Shown: positions 40,959 to 51,345, numbered from the stretch's first letter. The stretch is DNA of 64,000 nt from Rhodobacterales bacterium 32-67-9 (GCA_002280515.1 NCEA01000001.1:1-64000); one strand, 5' to 3'. Numbers and translations: made by a program. The notes: generated from the sequence alone by a model not told the origin.

Positions 40959-42608
40959 TCAGGTCGTTCGCCGCAAGAGGCAGCTTTGCCACGGCGCAAG
41001 AGCGACCACGCCGTCCCCCGATTGTCCGGCGCCGCCAAGCGCGGCACCGATATCCAGCCAGCCGGCACCCGGTCCGGCGATCTTCGCCGGAGTGCCGGCA
41101 AGATTGACCGCGACGAAGATCGCCTCGCCCTCGTGGCGCCGGACAAGGCGGATCACACCGCCCTCCGCCACCATGTCCTCCTGCGCGCCCTTCGACAGCG
41201 CCGGATGCGCGTGGCGCAGGGCAATGACGCGGCGGTAATGCGCGATCAGCCCGTCCGGATCGGCGCCGACGGCGCTGACCGCCTTCTCCAGATGCTCCGC
41301 CGGCACCGGCAGCCAGGGCTTGCCCTCGGAAAACCCGCCGTTGCGGTTGTCGCGGCTCCAGACCATCGGCGTCCGGCAGCCGTCGCGGCCCTTGAACTCG
41401 GGCCAGAACTCGATCCCGTAGGGGTCTTGCAGATCCTCGAAGGCCAGATCGGCCTCGGTCAGGCCAAGCTCTTCGCCCTGATAGAGGCAGACGGAGCCTC
41501 TGAGACACATGAGGAGCGTCGCGTAAGCCCTTATCTCGGCACCGGAAAGACCCCACCGTGAGGCGTGGCGCATAACATCGTGGTTGGAAAAGGCCCAGCA
41601 GGGCCAGCCCTCAGGCGCGGCGGCATTGAGACGGGCGAAGGTTTCCGCCACCCGCGCCGCCGTCAACCGGTCCTTGGAGAGGAATTCGAACGCATAGCAC
41701 ATCTGCATCAGATCGCCACCAGAGGTATACTGGCCCATGATCTCCAGCCCCCGCTGGGCATCGCCGACCTCGCCCACGGCTGCGGCGCCGTAGGGCTCCA
41801 TAACCGCACGGAGTTTCCGCAGAAAATCAATGTTCTCCGGCTGGTTCTTCGAGTGAATATGCTCCTGCCAGTTATAGGGGTTGACCGCCGGCGCTATGCT
41901 GTCGTTGCGCCGCTCGGCCGGCAGTGGAGGATTGTCGCGCAAGAGCTTGTCTGCGAAGTAGAAGTTGATCGTATCGAGACGGAACCCGTCCACCCCCCGG
42001 TCAAGCCAGAACCGCGCGGTGTCGAGCAGTTCCGCCTGGACCGCCGGGCAGTGGAAATCGAGATCGGGCTGCGAAGCCAGGAAGTTGTGCAGGTAATACT
42101 GCATCCGCCGCGCATCCCAGGTCCAGGCGGAGCCGCCGAAGATCGAAAGCCAGTTGTTGGGCGGCGTGCCGTCCGGCTTCGGATCGGCCCAGACATACCA
42201 GTCGGCGCGCGGATTACCCCGGTCGGCGCGGCTTTCGATGAACCACGGATGCTGGTCGGAGGAATGGCTGAGCACGAGGTCGATCATCACCCTGAGCCCG
42301 AGATCGTGGGCCCGCACCACGAGCGCGTCGAAATCGGCGAGCGTCCCGAACATCGGATCGACATCGCGGTAATCCGCGACATCGTAGCCGTAATCCTTCA
42401 TCGGCGAGGTGAAGAAGGGCGATATCCAGACCGCGTCCGCGCCAAGTCCCGCAACATGATCAAGGCGTTGCGTGATACCCTTCAGGTCGCCGATACCGTC
42501 GCCATTCGTGTCCTGAAAGCTCCTCGGGTAGATCTGGTAGATCACCGCACCGCGCCACCAGTCGCGGTCGCCGGCCAGTTGCGCCGCCTTCGCCAGCCCC
42601 CTTGCCAT
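40959..42608 (-). CDS. aglA: Alpha-glucosidase, glycoside hydrolase family 13
   Basis: A 549-residue cytoplasmic enzyme that hydrolyses imported alpha-glucosides such as sucrose, maltose or trehalose. The GH13 regions are [20 protein letters not shown] at the start, the nucleophile aspartate in [10 protein letters not shown], the acid/base glutamate in [10 protein letters not shown] and the third carboxylate in [10 protein letters not shown]. There is no signal peptide. It lies between aglG, four bases away, and aglK. Confidence 0.95.
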   Translation of the reverse strand: MARGLAKAAQLAGDRDWWRGAVIYQIYPRSFQDTNGDGIGDLKGITQRLDHVAGLGADAVWISPFFTSPMKDYGYDVADYRDVDPMFGTLADFDALVVRAHDLGLRVMIDLVLSHSSDQHPWFIESRADRGNPRADWYVWADPKPDGTPPNNWLSIFGGSAWTWDARRMQYYLHNFLASQPDLDFHCPAVQAELLDTARFWLDRGVDGFRLDTINFYFADKLLRDNPPLPAERRNDSIAPAVNPYNWQEHIHSKNQPENIDFLRKLRAVMEPYGAAAVGEVGDAQRGLEIMGQYTSGGDLMQMCYAFEFLSKDRLTAARVAETFARLNAAAPEGWPCWAFSNHDVMRHASRWGLSGAEIRAYATLLMCLRGSVCLYQGEELGLTEADLAFEDLQDPYGIEFWPEFKGRDGCRTPMVWSRDNRNGGFSEGKPWLPVPAEHLEKAVSAVGADPDGLIAHYRRVIALRHAHPALSKGAQEDMVAEGGVIRLVRRHEGEAIFVAVNLAGTPAKIAGPGAGWLDIGAALGGAGQSGDGVVALAPWQSCLLRRTT

Positions 42609-42612
42609 CGCC

Positions 42613-43761
42613 TCAGCCCCCTTTCACCGACCCGGCGAGGAGGCCCCGCACGAGGAATTTCTGCATCGAGAAGAAGACCAGAAGCGGCACCGCGATCGAG
42701 ACAAAGGCCGAGGCGGCGAGAATCTCCCAGTCGCCGCCGCGCGAGCCCAGAAGGTTCACCAGACGCCCCGTGAGCACAAGCTTGTCGTCCTGCGGGCCGA
42801 GGAAGACCAGCGCCACCAGAAGGTCGTTCCAGGTCCAGAGGAACTGGAAGATGGCGAAGCTCGCCAGCGCCGGGAAGGACAAGGGCAGCACGATCCGGGT
42901 GAATATCTGGAAATCCGTCGCCCCGTCCACGCGCGCCGTTTCCATCACCTCGCGCGGCAGGCCCGCCATGTAGTTGCGCAGGAGGTAGATCGCCAGCGGA
43001 AGCCCGAACCCGGTATGGGCAAGCCAGATGCCGATATAACTTTTCGGATCGAAACCAAAGGCTTGCCCGACGGAGTTGTAGACCTTCAATAGCGGGATAA
43101 GCGACATCTGCAAGGGCACGACGAGAAGCCCGACAACCGCCGCGATCAGGAGCGCGCGGCCCGGAAACCGCATCCACGCCAGCGCATAGGCGGCGAAGGC
43201 GGCGATCAGGATCGGGATCACCGTCGCCGGCACCGCGACGGTCATCGAGTTCAGGAACGACCGGCCGAGCCCGGCGGCGGTCAGCACATTGGCGTAATTC
43301 GCCGTCGTGAAGCGTGGCGGCACCTCGGCGGTGTAGAAGATGCGTTGCCCGCGGGTGCCGGCGAAGCTCTCGGCCCCCGACAGTTCGAAGGCGCCGTCGC
43401 CTGTCACGACAAGCCGCACGCCGTCCTTCAGCTCGGCCGTCTCGCCGGGGGCGAAGGCCGCAGGCGCACGCGAGGAAAAGCCGAAGGCCGAGACGCGGCC
43501 GCCGCCGGGGCCTTCCAGCACGGAGCCGGTCAGGACGTAGCGGCCGTCGACGATTTCCTCTCCCTCCCCGGCGGGCGCGCGGAAGACAAGGTTCTGCGAC
43601 GAGGTCGAGAGCGCAGTCCACCAGCCCGAGACCGCGATCTGGTCCTTGTCGCGGAACGACGAGACCAGAAGCCCCGCCGTCGGCAAGGTCCAGAGCAGGA
43701 CGAGGAGGACGACCGAAAGATGGACCACCCAGGCGAGCGGCGATCTGGTGCCGGGCAGCAT
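42613..43761 (-). CDS. aglG: Alpha-glucoside ABC transporter permease AglG
   Basis: A 382-residue MalG-type permease. One hydrophobic segment near the N terminus is followed by a large periplasmic insertion (about residues 40-150, including GRVSAFGFSSRAPAAFAPGE), typical of AglG. The C-terminal core has GLPREVMETARVDGATDFQI, the EAA loop. The start at 43761 overlaps the aglF stop by one base (TGATG), so the two permeases are coupled. Confidence 0.93.
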   Translation of the reverse strand: MLPGTRSPLAWVVHLSVVLLVLLWTLPTAGLLVSSFRDKDQIAVSGWWTALSTSSQNLVFRAPAGEGEEIVDGRYVLTGSVLEGPGGGRVSAFGFSSRAPAAFAPGETAELKDGVRLVVTGDGAFELSGAESFAGTRGQRIFYTAEVPPRFTTANYANVLTAAGLGRSFLNSMTVAVPATVIPILIAAFAAYALAWMRFPGRALLIAAVVGLLVVPLQMSLIPLLKVYNSVGQAFGFDPKSYIGIWLAHTGFGLPLAIYLLRNYMAGLPREVMETARVDGATDFQIFTRIVLPLSFPALASFAIFQFLWTWNDLLVALVFLGPQDDKLVLTGRLVNLLGSRGGDWEILAASAFVSIAVPLLVFFSMQKFLVRGLLAGSVKGG

Positions 43762-44771
43762 CAGCGATCCCCCGCCTCGGCCCGGGCATTCCGTATGTTC
43801 CAGACCATGATCGGCACGACGAGGACCATGATCACGATGGCGATGGTCGCGCCCCGGCCGAAATCGCCGCCGCCCCGGAACATCCAGTCGAACATCAGGT
43901 TGGCGAGGACCTGACTGTTCCATTGCCCGTTGGTCATGGCGAGCACAATGTCGAAGACCTTGAGTACCGTGATGGTGATCGTGGTCCAGACCACCGCGAT
44001 GGTGCCCCAGATCTGCGGCACCATGATCCGTAAGAAGATCTGGATGCCCGAGGCGCCGTCGAGGACCGCCGCCTCGATGGTTTCTTCCGGTATACCGCGC
44101 AGCGCGGCCGAGAGGATGACCATGGCGAAGCCGGTCTGGATCCAGATCAGGATCACCATCAGGAAGAAGTTGTTCCAGAACGGCACCGCGATCCAGGCCT
44201 GCGGCACGCCGCCGAAGGCCACCACGACCGCGTTCAGAAGGCCGATCTGTTCGGAGCCTTCGCCCCTGTAATCATAGACGAATTTCCAGATCACCGCGGC
44301 GCCGACGAAGGAGATCGCCATCGGCATGAAGATCAGCGACCGAGCGAGGTTGCCCCAGGCGATCCGATCGGTGAGCGCGGCGGCGACCAGGCCGAGGAAG
44401 GTCGATGCGGCGGGCACCATCAGAAGCCAGAGGAAATTGTTGAAAAGCGACTCGCGAAAACCGGGGTCGCTCACCAGCCAGCGGTAGTTGGCGAGCCCGA
44501 CGAAACCCTGCCCGCCCCGGTCGTGGAAGCTGAGCCAGATCGAGGCGAAGACCGGGTAGACGAGGTAGAGGCCAAGCGCGATGAGCGCCGGCCCGAGGAA
44601 AAGCCAGGGCCGGATCAGCGCGGCGCGGGCGATGTTGCGCGAGGCGGCGGACCGGTCGCCGGCATGGGCCGGGAACACCCGGTCAAGCAGCCAGTTCGAT
44701 CCCCAGAAATAGAGCGCGGCCCCGGCGATGCCGGCGACGATCGTGAAAAGCGCGGTCCAGAGCTGTTCCAT
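43761..44771 (-). CDS. aglF: Alpha-glucoside ABC transporter permease AglF
   Basis: A 336-residue MalF-type permease with about seven to eight hydrophobic segments. The EAA-type loop is GIPEETIEAAVLDGASGIQI, followed by FLRIMVPQIWG. The N-terminal LIRPWLFLGPALIALGLYLV is typical of sugar permeases of the CUT1 group. It partners with AglG; the gene begins 39 bases after aglE. Confidence 0.94.
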   Translation of the reverse strand: MEQLWTALFTIVAGIAGAALYFWGSNWLLDRVFPAHAGDRSAASRNIARAALIRPWLFLGPALIALGLYLVYPVFASIWLSFHDRGGQGFVGLANYRWLVSDPGFRESLFNNFLWLLMVPAASTFLGLVAAALTDRIAWGNLARSLIFMPMAISFVGAAVIWKFVYDYRGEGSEQIGLLNAVVVAFGGVPQAWIAVPFWNNFFLMVILIWIQTGFAMVILSAALRGIPEETIEAAVLDGASGIQIFLRIMVPQIWGTIAVVWTTITITVLKVFDIVLAMTNGQWNSQVLANLMFDWMFRGGGDFGRGATIAIVIMVLVVPIMVWNIRNARAEAGDR

Positions 44772-44810
44772 GCCCCCTCCTCTCGCGGGTCGTCGCCGGC
44801 CGGGGCTAAC

Positions 44811-46166
44811 TTACTTGATCGCGTCCCATTCGGCCTGGATCTCTGCCGCCACGTCCTCGGCCGACTTGCCGCCGGCATAGTCGACCATCCCGGTCCAGAA
44901 GGCGCCTGCGCCGATCTTGCCGGGCATCAGGTCAGAACCGTCGAAACGGAAGGTGGTGGCGTTCAGGAGGATCTCGCCCTGCTTTTTCAGTGCGGCATTG
45001 GCATAGGCCTCGGGGTTCACCGCCTTGAAGGGCGTGAGGAACCCCGATTGCGCCATCCAGATCTCATGCGCGATTGGTGTCTTCAGGAAGGCGATGAAGG
45101 CGCGCGCCGCCTCGCCGTCCCTGGTGATCATGGCCAGCGTCCCGGCGCCGAGCACCGGCTTGCCGAGGTCCTTGCCCGCATAGGCCGGCATGTAGAAAAA
45201 GTCGGCGTCGCGCCCGAGTTCCGTGCCTTCGGGGAAGAACGAAGGAATGAACGAGGCCTGGTGATGCATGTAGCATTTCGGCGGCGAGGCAAAGAGGCCC
45301 TTGGGGCTGTCGCGGAAGTCGGTCGTGGCGACGGCAGCCGCCCCCCCGTCGACGAAGGCATTATTGCGCGCGAACCAGCCGAATTCCTTGATCGCGCCGG
45401 TGATGGCGGGATCGGTGAACGGCAGGTCGTTGGTGACCCACCTGTCGTAGACATCCGGCGGCGCGGTGCGCAGCAGCATGTCCTCGACCCAGTCGGTCGC
45501 GGGCCAGCCGGTCGCCCCGCCCGAGCCGAGCCCGATGCACCAGGGCGTGCCGCCATCGGCGACGATCTCTTCGGTCAGCGCCCTGAGGTCCTCCATCGTG
45601 CCGGGAACCTCGTAGCCGGCATCCTCGAAATTCTCCGGCACGTACCAGACCAGCGACTTCACGTCGATCTTGTAGGGAAAGGCATAAAGCGCCTTCGCCC
45701 CGTCTGCGCCAGCGTAGGTGCCAAGGCCGACCCAGCTTTCCCCGGCGGCGTAATTGTCCCTCAGCCACGCCCCGGTGTCGTCGCCGAGCGGCACCAGCAA
45801 CCCCTTTGCGGCAAGATCGCCGATCAGCCCCGGCTGCGGCAGAATCGCGATGTCGGGGGGTGAACCGGCCTGGGTGTCGATGACGATCTGCTGTTCGTAA
45901 TTCTCCGAGGAGGAGTAGCTGACCGTCACCCCGGTGGCGGCGGTGAAATAGGCGAGCACGCTTTCGACCAGCACCTGATCCTCGCCGCGCCAGGGACCGA
46001 AGATGGTGATGGATTGACCGTCCAGGTTGTAGGCCTCGGCAAAGCCGTCATAGCTTGCCCAGTTGAAGCGCACATCCTCGCCCGGCGCGAATTTCAGCTC
46101 CTGCGCCGCCGCAGCGCCGGCCAGAAGCGCCAGCGTCGCGGCGCCCGCGCATAGGTATCCGTTCAT
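44811..46166 (-). CDS. aglE: Alpha-glucoside ABC transporter substrate-binding protein
   Basis: A 451-residue periplasmic binding protein. Signal peptide MNGYLCAGAATLALLAGAAA with cleavage near AAAQ. The mature part has ESVLAYFTAATGVTVSYSSS, the GSPPDIAILPQPGLIGDLAA motif and VPGTMEDLRALTEE, all found in AglE-like SBP family 1 proteins. GGAGGGGAGGA precedes the ATG at 46166. A candidate promoter and LacI-type operator lie immediately upstream. Confidence 0.94.
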   Translation of the reverse strand: MNGYLCAGAATLALLAGAAAAQELKFAPGEDVRFNWASYDGFAEAYNLDGQSITIFGPWRGEDQVLVESVLAYFTAATGVTVSYSSSENYEQQIVIDTQAGSPPDIAILPQPGLIGDLAAKGLLVPLGDDTGAWLRDNYAAGESWVGLGTYAGADGAKALYAFPYKIDVKSLVWYVPENFEDAGYEVPGTMEDLRALTEEIVADGGTPWCIGLGSGGATGWPATDWVEDMLLRTAPPDVYDRWVTNDLPFTDPAITGAIKEFGWFARNNAFVDGGAAAVATTDFRDSPKGLFASPPKCYMHHQASFIPSFFPEGTELGRDADFFYMPAYAGKDLGKPVLGAGTLAMITRDGEAARAFIAFLKTPIAHEIWMAQSGFLTPFKAVNPEAYANAALKKQGEILLNATTFRFDGSDLMPGKIGAGAFWTGMVDYAGGKSAEDVAAEIQAEWDAIK

Positions 46167-46196
46167 GCGATCCTCCCCTCCGGTCTTTGCCGCTTT

Positions 46197-46210
46197 GGCT
46201 ATCCATAGCC
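46197..46210. promoter_or_regulatory. Second palindrome GGCTATCCATAGCC over the aglE -10 region
   Basis: A perfect 6-2-6 inverted repeat, 29 bp (centre to centre) from the CCAAAGCGCTTTGG site. It may be a second operator or chance symmetry around the -10. The rest of the 365-bp aglE-glk gap (46240-46531) is GC-rich; I see no gene or clear glk promoter in it. Confidence 0.35.
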
Positions 46211-46229
46211 TTTCATGGGGAAATTCCAA
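46202..46229 (-). promoter_or_regulatory. Candidate sigma-70 promoter of the agl operon
   Basis: On the minus strand TTGGAA (46229-46224) and TATGGA (46207-46202) are separated by 16 bp, giving a leader of about 30 bases before aglE. The -35 overlaps the CCAAAGCGCTTTGG palindrome and the -10 lies inside a second palindrome. Confidence 0.5.
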
Positions 46230-46239
46230 AGCGCTTTGG
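46226..46239. promoter_or_regulatory. LacI-type operator CCAAAGCGCTTTGG upstream of aglE
   Basis: A perfect 14-bp palindrome with the central CG pair and AA/TT flanks typical of LacI-family sites. It overlaps the proposed -35 of aglE, so binding would block transcription. In Sinorhizobium the agl operon is controlled by the LacI-family AglR; no such gene is in this window. Confidence 0.6.
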
Positions 46240-46531
46240 CGGCCGGATCGGGTATTGGCTCAAATCGTCCCGCACGTCCGGATCGGCGACGGTCGCGTGT
46301 CAAAGGGCGCGCCGGACAACCGTGCAAGGCTACGAACGCGGGGGCTGGGTGGCCCTGCCCGCACAACCGCCGGCCGAATTCCGGCACCGGGCCTGCCCTT
46401 TCGGGCCGGGCGGCGGCAATCAAAAAACATGTCTCCCCGATCGATGCAGGATTCGCGTGCTTGAAGCGGACCCCGAAAGCATCCTATCACGCCTGTGCCA
46501 GGTTCCTGGCCAACGCCCCGGCAAAGTGAAG

Positions 46532-47497
46532 ATGCGGATGCCTGATACCCTATCGCTCGTGGCCGATGTCGGCGGCACCAATACCCGGGTCGCGCTGGTG
46601 CGCGCAGGCGCGGTCGACCGCGCGACGATCCGGCGCTTCGCCAATGCCGATTTCCCCGGCCTCGGCCCGGTGCTCGCCCGCTATCTCGAAGAGGCCGCAA
46701 GCCCGGCCTGCACCGGGGCCTGCGTCGCCGTCGCGGGGCCGGTCGACGGCGGCGTGGCGCGACTGACGAACCTCGACTGGACGATCGACCGGGCCTCGGT
46801 CGCCACCGGCGCGGGCCGCGTCGCAGTCCTCAACGATCTTCAGGCCCAGGGTCAGGCGCTTGGCCATATCGCGGCCGACTGCCTGCGCCCGCTGATCGCG
46901 GCGGAGGGCGCCAAGCGCAGCGACGGCCCGCAACTGGTGATCGGTGTTGGCACCGGCTTCAACGCCGCTGTCGTGCACGAAACACCGGGTGGCCGTATCG
47001 TCACCGCCTCCGAATGCGGCCATGCCGGTCTTCCTGTCCGCACCGAGGCCGATCTCAGGCTGATGCGGTCGGTCGAGACGGTGCACGGATTTGCCGGGGT
47101 CGAGGACGTGCTGTCGGGGCGCGGGCTCGAACGGCTCTTTGCCTGGGCGGCGGCCGAGGCGGGGCGGAGCGACCGGCCCGGCGCCTCCGCGATCATGGCG
47201 GCGATCGCCGCGGGGGACGACCCGGTCGCGGTTGAGACCGGGCGCACCTTCGTGCGCCTTCTCGGCACCGTCACCGGCGATCTCGCGCTGACCCACCTGC
47301 CCTTCGGCGGCATCTACCTGATCGGCGGCGTCGCCCGCGCCTTCACCGGCCATTTCGGGCGGTTCGACCTTGCCGGGGCGTTCCGCGACAAGGGGCGGTT
47401 TTCCCCGTTCATGCGCGAATTCGCCGTCTCGATCATCGAGGACGACTATGCCGCGCTCGAAGGCTGCGCCCGCTATCTGGACAGCATCGCCGTCTGA
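46532..47497 (+). CDS. glk: Glucokinase
   Basis: A 321-residue ATP-dependent hexokinase of the bacterial Glk family. The phosphate-binding motif is VADVGGTNTRVAL at the N terminus; the catalytic aspartate is in AVLNDLQAQG, with GVGTGFNAAVV and ASECGHAGLP further on. It phosphorylates glucose released by AglA. Start could be 46532 or the ATG two codons later; longer upstream frames run into the agl promoter. It is divergent from agl and convergent with pgi, four bases apart. Confidence 0.94.
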   Translation: MRMPDTLSLVADVGGTNTRVALVRAGAVDRATIRRFANADFPGLGPVLARYLEEAASPACTGACVAVAGPVDGGVARLTNLDWTIDRASVATGAGRVAVLNDLQAQGQALGHIAADCLRPLIAAEGAKRSDGPQLVIGVGTGFNAAVVHETPGGRIVTASECGHAGLPVRTEADLRLMRSVETVHGFAGVEDVLSGRGLERLFAWAAAEAGRSDRPGASAIMAAIAAGDDPVAVETGRTFVRLLGTVTGDLALTHLPFGGIYLIGGVARAFTGHFGRFDLAGAFRDKGRFSPFMREFAVSIIEDDYAALEGCARYLDSIAV

Positions 47498-47501
47498 CCT
47501 C

Positions 47502-49106
47502 TCAGCCTTCGCCCCTCAGCGCCTCGACCAGCATCCGGGTCGAGCCGTCCTTGCCCTCGGCACTCTCGCGCCCCGCGAGGATCGGCTCGAGCGCGAGCGC
47601 CAGTTCCTTGCCAAGCTCCACCCCCCACTGGTCGAAGGAATTGATCCCGAGGATTACGCCTTCGACAAAGACCCGGTGTTCGTAGAGCGCCACGATCTGG
47701 CCCAAGGTGAAGGGCGTGAGCCGGTCGTAGACCAGCGTGGTCGAGGGCCGGTTGCCGGGAAACACCCGGTGGCGCGCCTGACGGTCAAGCTCGGCGCCGG
47801 TCAGGCCCTTCTTCGCCATGATCGCCCGCGCCTCGTCGAGCGAGCGGCCGCGCATCAGCGCCTCGGACTGGGCAAGGCAGTTGGCGACAAGGAGCAGGTG
47901 CTGGTGGGCGAGGTCGGGTTCATGCCCCGCCTTCGCGACCATGAACTCGCACGGCACCACCCGGGTGCCCTGATGGATGAGCTGGTAGAAGGCGTGCTGG
48001 CCGTTCGTCCCCGGCTCGCCCCAGACGACGGGGCCGGAGTTCACCGGAAGGTCGGACCCGTCCATCGCCACGCGCTTGCCGTTGCTCTCCATCTCGAGTT
48101 GCTGGAGATAGGCGGGCAGCCGCGACAGGCGCTGGTCATAGGGCAATACGGCGCGGGTGGCATGGCCGCAGATCTGGTTGTGCCAGATGCCGACGAGGGC
48201 CAGCATGACGGGCAGGTTGTCGGCGAAGGCCGCATCGCGGAAATGCGCGTCCATCGCCCTGCCGCCCTCAAGGAACGCATCGAACGCTTCCGGCCCGATG
48301 GCGATCATCAGGGAAAGCCCGATCGGCCCCCACATCGAGTAGCGCCCGCCAACCCAGTCCTCGAAGCCGAAGACCCGGGCGGCGTCGATGCCGAAGGCGG
48401 CGGTGCGGTCGGCGGCTGTGGAGACGGCGGCGAACTGCGCGGCGGGGTTGGCGACGCGCCTCGCCATCCATGTGCGCGCCGTCTCGGCGTTGGTCATCGT
48501 CTCGATCGTGGTGAAGGTCTTCGAGGCAACGATGACAAGCGTGGTTTCGGGGTCGAGCGGCGCCAGCACGTCATGGACATGCGCCCCGTCGACGTTCGAG
48601 ACGAAATGCGCCCGGGGCCCGTCGGCATAGGGCGCCAGCGCAAGGTAGGCCATCGCCGGGCCAAGATCGGAGCCGCCGATGCCGATATTGACGATGTCAG
48701 TGATCGCCCCCCCCTGCCCGGTAAAGCGGCCCGCGCGCACATCGCGGGCGAAGGCGGCCATGCGCTCATGGGTGGCCCGAACCTCCGGCATGACGTCGCG
48801 GCCATCGACGAGGACGGAACCGGAGAGGTTGCGCAGGGCGGTGTGAAGGACCGCCCGCCCCTCGGTCTCGTTGATCTTTTCGCCGGCGAACATCGCGTCG
48901 CGCTTGCCGGCCACGCCCGACGCCTCGGCGAGCCGGATCAGCAGGTCGCGGGCATGGGTGTCGATCGCGGTCTTGGAATAGTCGAAGAGAAGGCCATCGG
49001 CCCGGATCGAAAAATGCCGCGCCCGGTCAGTGCCGTCGAAGAGCGACAGGATCGGCCGGTCTTCCAGGCGCTTGCGGTGAAAGCGCAGATCATCCCAAAG
49101 GCTCAT
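47502..49106 (-). CDS. pgi: Glucose-6-phosphate isomerase
   Basis: A 534-residue enzyme interconverting glucose 6-phosphate and fructose 6-phosphate. The signatures are [16 protein letters not shown], the block [20 protein letters not shown] and [17 protein letters not shown]. The start at MSLWDDL was chosen because GAGGGG lies 7 bases upstream; an ATG two codons earlier would abut that site. It is the third gene of a zwf-pgl-pgi run. Confidence 0.97.
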   Translation of the reverse strand: MSLWDDLRFHRKRLEDRPILSLFDGTDRARHFSIRADGLLFDYSKTAIDTHARDLLIRLAEASGVAGKRDAMFAGEKINETEGRAVLHTALRNLSGSVLVDGRDVMPEVRATHERMAAFARDVRAGRFTGQGGAITDIVNIGIGGSDLGPAMAYLALAPYADGPRAHFVSNVDGAHVHDVLAPLDPETTLVIVASKTFTTIETMTNAETARTWMARRVANPAAQFAAVSTAADRTAAFGIDAARVFGFEDWVGGRYSMWGPIGLSLMIAIGPEAFDAFLEGGRAMDAHFRDAAFADNLPVMLALVGIWHNQICGHATRAVLPYDQRLSRLPAYLQQLEMESNGKRVAMDGSDLPVNSGPVVWGEPGTNGQHAFYQLIHQGTRVVPCEFMVAKAGHEPDLAHQHLLLVANCLAQSEALMRGRSLDEARAIMAKKGLTGAELDRQARHRVFPGNRPSTTLVYDRLTPFTLGQIVALYEHRVFVEGVILGINSFDQWGVELGKELALALEPILAGRESAEGKDGSTRMLVEALRGEG

Positions 49107-49131
49107 CGACATTCCCCTCGTACTGAAACTC

Positions 49132-49803
49132 TCATTCGGCCCAGTGCACCGTCGCATTCGCCAGGACCGCACGCACCGGCGCCTCGGTCTCGAGCAGGTC
49201 CTGCGCCCGGTCGAGCGCCGCGCGTTTTTCTGCCCCGGTGATCAGGATATGGCAAGACATCGCCCCGGCAAGGACCGGCGCGGTCAGCGTCACGCGCGGC
49301 TCCGCCGCACCGGGCGCGCGCATCGGCAGGAGGATCGGCGCATCGGCGGCGAGCGCTTCCTCCAGCCGGTCGGCGCCGGGAAAGAGCGAGGCGGTGTGCA
49401 TGTCGGCGCCCATGCCGAGCAGGAGGACCGAGATCGGCAGGCAGGGCGCGATCGCGGCCGAGAGCGTGTCGAGCACGTCTTCCGGCTGTGGCGCGTCGGC
49501 GTAAAGCGGCACGTACTGCGCGGCGGCGGCACGGCCGGTCAGCATCCGCGCCTTCAGAAGCCGCCCGTTAGAGCGCGGATGGCTTTCCGGCACCCAGCGT
49601 TCGTCGTTGAGAAAGACCGACACCCGGCCCCAGTCGAGGCTGACGCCCGAAAGCACGTCGAAGACCGGGCCGGGCGTGGTGCCTCCGGGCAGGCAGAGGC
49701 TCGCCCTGTCATGCTGGCGCAGCGCCATTGCAAGTTCGCTCGCCAGATGGTCGGCGAGGTCGAACATCATCAGTTCGCGGTCGGGATATTCGATGACGTC
49801 CAT
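49132..49803 (-). CDS. pgl: 6-phosphogluconolactonase
   Basis: A 223-residue DevB-type lactonase. [15 protein letters not shown] is preceded by WGRVSV, and [19 protein letters not shown] is the diagnostic block (usually GxGxDGHTASLFP; here D-M-H replaces D-G-H). The product follows Zwf in the oxidative branch. It lies between zwf and pgi, with short gaps. Confidence 0.95.
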   Translation of the reverse strand: MDVIEYPDRELMMFDLADHLASELAMALRQHDRASLCLPGGTTPGPVFDVLSGVSLDWGRVSVFLNDERWVPESHPRSNGRLLKARMLTGRAAAAQYVPLYADAPQPEDVLDTLSAAIAPCLPISVLLLGMGADMHTASLFPGADRLEEALAADAPILLPMRAPGAAEPRVTLTAPVLAGAMSCHILITGAEKRAALDRAQDLLETEAPVRAVLANATVHWAE

Positions 49804-49861
49804 CGCAGCCTTTCCTTTCAGCCCCGCGCCTGTCCGGCCCGACCCTTGCCGGCGCGGCCGG

Positions 49862-51325
49862 TCATTCGCGGATCTCCCGCCACCTCCGGCCGTCGCGGTG
49901 GACGAGCATCAGCGCGTCCTCCGGGCCCGAGGATCCGGGGTCGTAGCCCTTCGGCCGGTCGCCGCGCGCCTCCCAGCCGGCGATGATCGGGTCGGTCCAG
50001 GCCCAGGCGGCCTCGACCTCGTCGCCGCGCATGAACAGCGTCTGGTTGCCGCGGATCACATCCATGATCAGTCGTTCGTAGGCGTCGGGAATGTCGGTCC
50101 CGTCCTCGCCGAGCGCCTCGGCGAAGGACATGTCCAAGGGCACCTCGGTCAGGCGCATGCCGCCCGGCCCCGGCTCCTTGATCATCACAGAAAGCGTCAT
50201 CCCCTCGTTCGGCTGGAGCCGGATGGAAAGCACGTTCTCGCGCCAGCCCTCCTCCTCGCCGAAGATCGAATGCGGCACTTCCTTGAAGACCACCGCGATC
50301 TCGGAGGCGCGGGCACGGAGCTTCTTGCCGGTGCGCAGGTAGAAGGGCGTGCCCTTCCAGCGCCAGTTGGCGATCTGCACTTTCATCGCGATATAGCTTT
50401 CGGTGCGCGAGGCCGGATCCTCGGCGTCCTCGACGTAGGATGGCGCGCCGCCGGCCTTCGGGCCGCCGCGATACTGGCCGCGCACGATGTCGTCGGGCCG
50501 CACCTCCTGCAGCGCGCGGATCACCTTCAGCTTCTCGTCCCGCACCGCGTCGGGGTCGAAGCGGTAAGGCGGTTCCATCGCAATCAGGCAGAGAAGCTGC
50601 ATCAGGTGGTTCTGCACCATGTCCCGCATCGCGCCCGAGCGGTCGTAATAGGCCCCGCGGCCGCCGACGCCGACCGTCTCGGCCACGGTGATCTGGACGT
50701 GATCGACATGGCGCGCGTTCCACAAGGGTTCGAAGAGGATATTGGCGAAGCGGACCGCCATCAGGTTCTGCACCGTCTCCTTGCCGAGGTAATGGTCGAT
50801 CCGGTAGATCTGGCCCTCGCTGAAATGCTCGGCCAGCGTGGCGTTGAGCGCCTTGGCACTTTCAAGGTCGCGGCCGAAGGGTTTTTCGACGACGATCCGC
50901 GCTTCGGGACCGGCGATTCCGTGGCGGTGGAGCCGCTCGGCAAGATCACCGAAAAGCGCGGGCGCGACCGAGAAGTAGAACGCCTGCACGACATCCTTGC
51001 GCACGATCCGGGCAAGGTCCGTCCATCCGGCCTCGCCCTTCGCGTCGACTGCGACGTAATGGACATGGCCGAGAAAGCGGGCGAGCGTCTCGCCATCGCG
51101 CTTGCCCTCGGCGATGAACTCGGAGACCGCATCGGCGACCAGCGCGCGGAAGCCCTCGTCATCCATCTCGCCGCGCGCAGCACCGATGATGCGGGCATCG
51201 TCCGGCATCTGGCCGGCGAGGAAGCGGCGGTAGAGCCCCGGCAGGATCTTGCGCCGCGCCAGGTCGCCGGTGCCGCCGAAGATGACGAGGTCGAACGGAT
51301 CAACCGGAATCACGCGTGAGACCAT
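49862..51325 (-). CDS. zwf: Glucose-6-phosphate 1-dehydrogenase
   Basis: A 487-residue NADP-dependent dehydrogenase. The nucleotide-binding loop is IFGGTGDLARRKILPGLYRR at the N terminus and the substrate/active-site motif is IYRIDHYLGKETVQN. It heads the zwf-pgl-pgi operon, which would feed the Entner-Doudoroff or pentose phosphate pathway; edd and eda are not in the window. A LacI-type palindrome lies 20 bp upstream of the ATG. Confidence 0.97.
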   Translation of the reverse strand: MVSRVIPVDPFDLVIFGGTGDLARRKILPGLYRRFLAGQMPDDARIIGAARGEMDDEGFRALVADAVSEFIAEGKRDGETLARFLGHVHYVAVDAKGEAGWTDLARIVRKDVVQAFYFSVAPALFGDLAERLHRHGIAGPEARIVVEKPFGRDLESAKALNATLAEHFSEGQIYRIDHYLGKETVQNLMAVRFANILFEPLWNARHVDHVQITVAETVGVGGRGAYYDRSGAMRDMVQNHLMQLLCLIAMEPPYRFDPDAVRDEKLKVIRALQEVRPDDIVRGQYRGGPKAGGAPSYVEDAEDPASRTESYIAMKVQIANWRWKGTPFYLRTGKKLRARASEIAVVFKEVPHSIFGEEEGWRENVLSIRLQPNEGMTLSVMIKEPGPGGMRLTEVPLDMSFAEALGEDGTDIPDAYERLIMDVIRGNQTLFMRGDEVEAAWAWTDPIIAGWEARGDRPKGYDPGSSGPEDALMLVHRDGRRWREIRE

Positions 51326-51345
51326 CTGTCCTGATCCTTTTGTCC

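Noticed and set aside
44772-44806. Hairpin between aglE and aglF
   Set aside because: Only a 5-bp GCCCC/GGGGC stem with a 25-base loop; not stable enough to call.
46240-46531. Coding extension of glk upstream of 46532
   Set aside because: The extra frame covers the agl regulatory region, has no family similarity, and the Glk family starts just before DVGGTN.
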